Source of the DNA: Desulfobacterales bacterium
Lineage (GTDB): Bacteria; Desulfobacterota; Desulfobacteria; Desulfobacterales; C00003060
DNA: 6,470 bases
NCBI GenBank assembly: GCA_030616425.1
Contig: JAUWXJ010000131.1
Coordinates: 1-6,470 of the forward strand
Direction: 5' to 3'
In this document: piece after piece, positions 3,537 through 6,470 of the stretch
Layout: every line of letters begins with the position of its first letter
Position numbering within the stretch: the stretch's first letter is position 1
Notes under the pieces: model-generated
Told to the model about the DNA's origin: nothing
Databases searched by the model: none
What the model saw: only the letters and a program-made list of their open reading frames with translations
Translations under genes and position numbers: made by a program

Positions 3537-6470
3537 GCCCAGTACGAGTTTGACATACGCGATTACTGGCGGATCATTAAGAAGAGGGCGGCGATTATTT
3601 TGCTGAGCACCATCCTGATTACTTGCTTCAGCTTTGTTTTTGCCAAACTCCGGGCGCCGGTACCTCTTTACATAACTAGTGCGAGAGTGAGGTTTGAGAA
3701 AAGTACTTCCATATCAGGCCTCTTTATAAAGGCGATCTCATGGAGTGCGTGGGATGACCTGGCCACCCAGATGAATGTGATTACAAGTTTTGATGTGATG
3801 GAGCGCGCGGCCAAAGAGTTGGGGATTATCGAGAGAGGAATCCCAGGTGAGAAGATAAAGAAATCTTCTCAACTCCTTCAGATAGTAAACTCTCTGGAGC
3901 GAAGTCTCCAGACAGAGCAGGTAGGCAATACCAACATTATCAGGATCATCGCACAATCGACTGATCCAAAGATGGCCCAGCGCATGGCCAATACAGCAGC
4001 ACGTGCTTATAGAGAGCACAACATTCGCGAGATGAACCGGCGGTCGCTTGAGGCGACCAATTTCATAGAGAAACAGGTGAAGATTGTTGGTGACCGGCTG
4101 CGTGGAGCCGAAGAAAAGGTCAGAAGATTCCGACAGGAAAATAAAATCATATCATTTGGGACGCAGACCCTCACCTCGCTGAGTCAGGTCGTTTCCTCAG
4201 AGGCCGAATATGAATCTATTAAAACAATGATCAGACGCATCGGGGAAGAGATCAAATTAGCTGAGGCTGGAAAGTTGATATATACGAGTGAGGGACGAAT
4301 ACCTGCACCCTCTGCCGGTACAGGACGATTGGACAGAGAGGGGGCGTTTGGCCCTTCAGGGACAGAGTCTCAACAATATTACTCGTTTATCAAATCGGTT
4401 TCTCCCAGCGTCGCCCGATTGAGTAGGCAGATAGCTGATCTACAGGTTGCCAGAACGATTCTTCTTCTTAATTTAACCCCATCACATCCCAAGGTAAATG
4501 AGATTGATCTAAAGATAAGAGGGCTTCGCAGGCAGGTAATAGGGGAGCTAAGGGCTGAACTAAAGGACTTGAGGAACAAACAGCTAGAAATAGAGTCTAA
4601 ACTTAGAGAAATTCGAGCCAAGAGCGGGCAAGTGCCTGAAGTTGCCCTTAACCTGGCAAGGCTCGAACGCGAAGTTCGGGTAAACACGGAGCTATACAGC
4701 CTCTTGCGTTCTAGGCACCAGGAAGCCCTGATTCAGTTATCAGAGCAGATCGAAGAGGTGTCGATCATTGCCCCAGCCCTCACCCCAACGGTTCCAATCA
4801 ATCCGCCCCAGACCATTCCAAAGACGATAATCGGTTTTATCATCGGTGTGATTGTAGGGCTGGTGTTTGCCTTTACGACCGAAACGCTTGACACGTCCAT
4901 AGGTACGATTGAGGACGTGGAAGAATATCTGAATGTACCAGTGGTCGGCATCATTCCTCACTTTGACGCAGAAGAGCTGAAGCGGCTTTTGTCCAAGAAA
5001 GAAGTCCCTATTACGCCGGGCCTTGAGGAGAGTTATACCGACCTGGTGACCCACTTCTATCCCAAGGCGGTCGTGTCAGAGGCATTTCGTTCCCTGAGGA
5101 CCAACTTGGAGTTTCTCAGGTTTGAAAAGAAGGGCAAGGTATTCATCTTGACAAGTTCTTCCATACGAGAAGGAAAGACCTTAAATGTTATTAACTTGGC
5201 CATATCCCTGGCACAGTCAGGCCACAAGACCCTTCTTGTTGAAGGGGACTTGCGCCGGCCCACAATTCACATGAAATTCGGACTGGAACGTGAACCTGGA
5301 CTGATCGACGTCATACTCGGAAGGAACAAGATTGATGAGGCCATTCGGACCGTGACCGATATCCTAATGGGAAAATTCTCCATGGACGATGTGATGCGGA
5401 CCCCTGGTCTTGACAAGCTTAACATCCTCACAGCCGGGGCATCGCCGCCCAATCCTTCAGAGATCCTCGGCTCGCCCCAGATGCTTGAGTTGTTGAATAC
5501 CCTGCGTGAGAGATATGACTACGTGATAGTCGATATGCCTCCTGTGCTCCCTGTGGCAGATGCCTCTATCATTGGACCAAAGGTGGACGGTGTTCTCTTG
5601 ATATACCAGGTAGGGAAGGTGGCCCGCGGCGTCCTCAAACGCGCCAAGGTTCAGTTAGACAATGTGAAGGCTGAGGTATTTGGCGTTGTGCTCAATAACG
5701 TGAAGGCAGAGGTAAGCCCAGATTATTACAAATACCAAATGCGCTATTACTACGGTGAGCAAGCACCAAAAATCTCTAAGGTCAAGTCGTCAAAAGACTG
5801 GGTCTTGGGTGGTATCAGTAAGGTTCTTCACCTGGTAAAAAGGGAAGAAAAAAAAGCCGAACCCTCAGAAAAGCCGGATAAGAAGACCGAACCAGCGAAG
5901 AAAAAAGTCCGGGTGCGGCTAAAGGTCCTGATCCTTTTAATCGCTCTACTTCTCCTGATCCTGGCGCTCTTGATACAGTACGGGCTGTTCTCCTTTCCAT
6001 TCGGTTTCAGGAAACAGATCGATACGACAAAGGTGAGAAAAGCGATACATGGCTTTGTGCAGGAAGCAGACCCAAACCAGGACAGGCCTGGGAATGAGCC
6101 AGCTCAAAGGAAAGATGCCCCTGCAGGCAAGGAATCTGAAACCCCGAATACACCTGAAGGTGGAAAGACTTCTGAGATGAGCCTTTTGGGCCTTTCCATG
6201 GTCCATGCCGCCTTATCCGAGGAGCAGCAGGCCTACTTTCCGTTCAGTATCTTGGTACCCGGAACAATGGATGAGCGTCAGATCCTGTTGGCCAAAAGGA
6301 AGGGGGCGTCAGTGAATCAAAAGGTCTTTGTTAACACCCTCACGACAGAAGCCGGTGGGACTAACTTCCGGGTCCTGATGGGTAAGTTTAGGACCGAACA
6401 AGAGGCAGAGGGCTTCCTGCACGCCCACCCTCACCTGTTGCCAGGTGCCACGGTCGAAAGAACTCCTTAC
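3534..6470 (+). CDS. Wzc-type polysaccharide co-polymerase / BY-type tyrosine autokinase with an extra C-terminal membrane helix and SPOR-like domain (3' end outside window)
   Basis: The frame is open from TTG 3534 to the right edge (979 codons, no stop). It begins with a Wzz-type N-terminus (MAQYEFDIRDYWRIIKKR) and TM1 (about 19-37). The periplasmic part has helical, coiled-coil-like stretches (about 170-203 and 295-365), the SHPKV motif (317-321), a GNVR-type segment (367-412), a Pro-rich stretch (414-425) and TM2 (431-447). The cytoplasmic BY-kinase domain (about 500-728) has SEAFRSLRTN (515-524), Walker A SSSIREGKT (541-549, Lys548), Walker A' LLVEGDLRRP (567-576) and Walker B VIVDMPP (664-670). 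A tyrosine cluster follows (Y731, 732, 734, 738, 739, 740). Typical relatives end here, at about 720-760 residues. This one continues with a Lys/Glu/Pro linker, a basic patch (KKKVRVRLK, 789-797), TM3 (about 798-819), a Pro-rich spacer, and a SPOR-like domain (about 902-979, FRVLMGKFRTEQEAEGFL). It should control polymerisation and export of the polysaccharide passed to the upstream exporter, through cycles of tyrosine phosphorylation. Kinase identity is firm; the SPOR call is moderate. Confidence 0.92.
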   Translation, partial: MAQYEFDIRDYWRIIKKRAAIILLSTILITCFSFVFAKLRAPVPLYITSARVRFEKSTSISGLFIKAISWSAWDDLATQMNVITSFDVMERAAKELGIIERGIPGEKIKKSSQLLQIVNSLERSLQTEQVGNTNIIRIIAQSTDPKMAQRMANTAARAYREHNIREMNRRSLEATNFIEKQVKIVGDRLRGAEEKVRRFRQENKIISFGTQTLTSLSQVVSSEAEYESIKTMIRRIGEEIKLAEAGKLIYTSEGRIPAPSAGTGRLDREGAFGPSGTESQQYYSFIKSVSPSVARLSRQIADLQVARTILLLNLTPSHPKVNEIDLKIRGLRRQVIGELRAELKDLRNKQLEIESKLREIRAKSGQVPEVALNLARLEREVRVNTELYSLLRSRHQEALIQLSEQIEEVSIIAPALTPTVPINPPQTIPKTIIGFIIGVIVGLVFAFTTETLDTSIGTIEDVEEYLNVPVVGIIPHFDAEELKRLLSKKEVPITPGLEESYTDLVTHFYPKAVVSEAFRSLRTNLEFLRFEKKGKVFILTSSSIREGKTLNVINLAISLAQSGHKTLLVEGDLRRPTIHMKFGLEREPGLIDVILGRNKIDEAIRTVTDILMGKFSMDDVMRTPGLDKLNILTAGASPPNPSEILGSPQMLELLNTLRERYDYVIVDMPPVLPVADASIIGPKVDGVLLIYQVGKVARGVLKRAKVQLDNVKAEVFGVVLNNVKAEVSPDYYKYQMRYYYGEQAPKISKVKSSKDWVLGGISKVLHLVKREEKKAEPSEKPDKKTEPAKKKVRVRLKVLILLIALLLLILALLIQYGLFSFPFGFRKQIDTTKVRKAIHGFVQEADPNQDRPGNEPAQRKDAPAGKESETPNTPEGGKTSEMSLLGLSMVHAALSEEQQAYFPFSILVPGTMDERQILLAKRKGASVNQKVFVNTLTTEAGGTNFRVLMGKFRTEQEAEGFLHAHPHLLPGATVERTPY

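Noticed and set aside
5946..6206. Minus-strand open frame of 86 codons opposite the TM3 and spacer region
   Set aside because: The plus-strand frame continues unbroken with a plausible membrane helix and periplasmic domain; the reverse product shows no family features.

Overview
The window is the start of an extracellular polysaccharide export operon from a Gram-negative bacterium. A lipoprotein signal peptide, a Wza-type outer-membrane exporter and a Wzc-type co-polymerase/tyrosine kinase all require a two-membrane envelope. The separate-exporter layout and the tyrosine-rich GNVR-type kinase resemble deltaproteobacterial (Desulfobacterota-like) gene sets, but the sequence alone cannot fix the taxon.

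Layout. Bases 1-153 hold the first 51 codons of a minus-strand gene that runs off the left edge. Its Shine-Dalgarno can pair perfectly over 13 bp with its own early codons. Bases 154-690 form a divergent intergenic region. It contains a 200-bp imperfect inverted-repeat element (206-405), two overlapping short hairpins (450-488), and a very AT-rich stretch (481-660, about 19% GC by hand count) with a candidate promoter and repeated AAATGC words. Three closely packed plus-strand genes follow: a 75-aa excisionase/MerR-like DNA-binding protein (691-918), an 864-aa composite exporter lipoprotein (937-3531), and a Wzz/BY-kinase gene starting at a TTG two bases after the previous stop (3534) and still open at the right edge after 979 codons.

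How they work together. The small HTH protein probably controls the operon. The kinase protein spans the inner membrane and regulates polymerisation and export; the Wza-like C-terminal part of the 864-aa protein forms the periplasmic and outer-membrane channel. Both proteins carry unusual additions. The exporter has a seven-bladed FG-GAP/VCBS beta-propeller with seven calcium-type loops and then an OmpA-type peptidoglycan-binding domain, all ahead of the Wza region. The kinase has, after its tyrosine cluster, a third membrane helix and a periplasmic SPOR-like domain. Both halves of the machine would therefore carry a cell-wall-binding module, which suggests a capsule/EPS export apparatus docked to peptidoglycan. 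This is an inference from domain content and is the main point of interest in the window.
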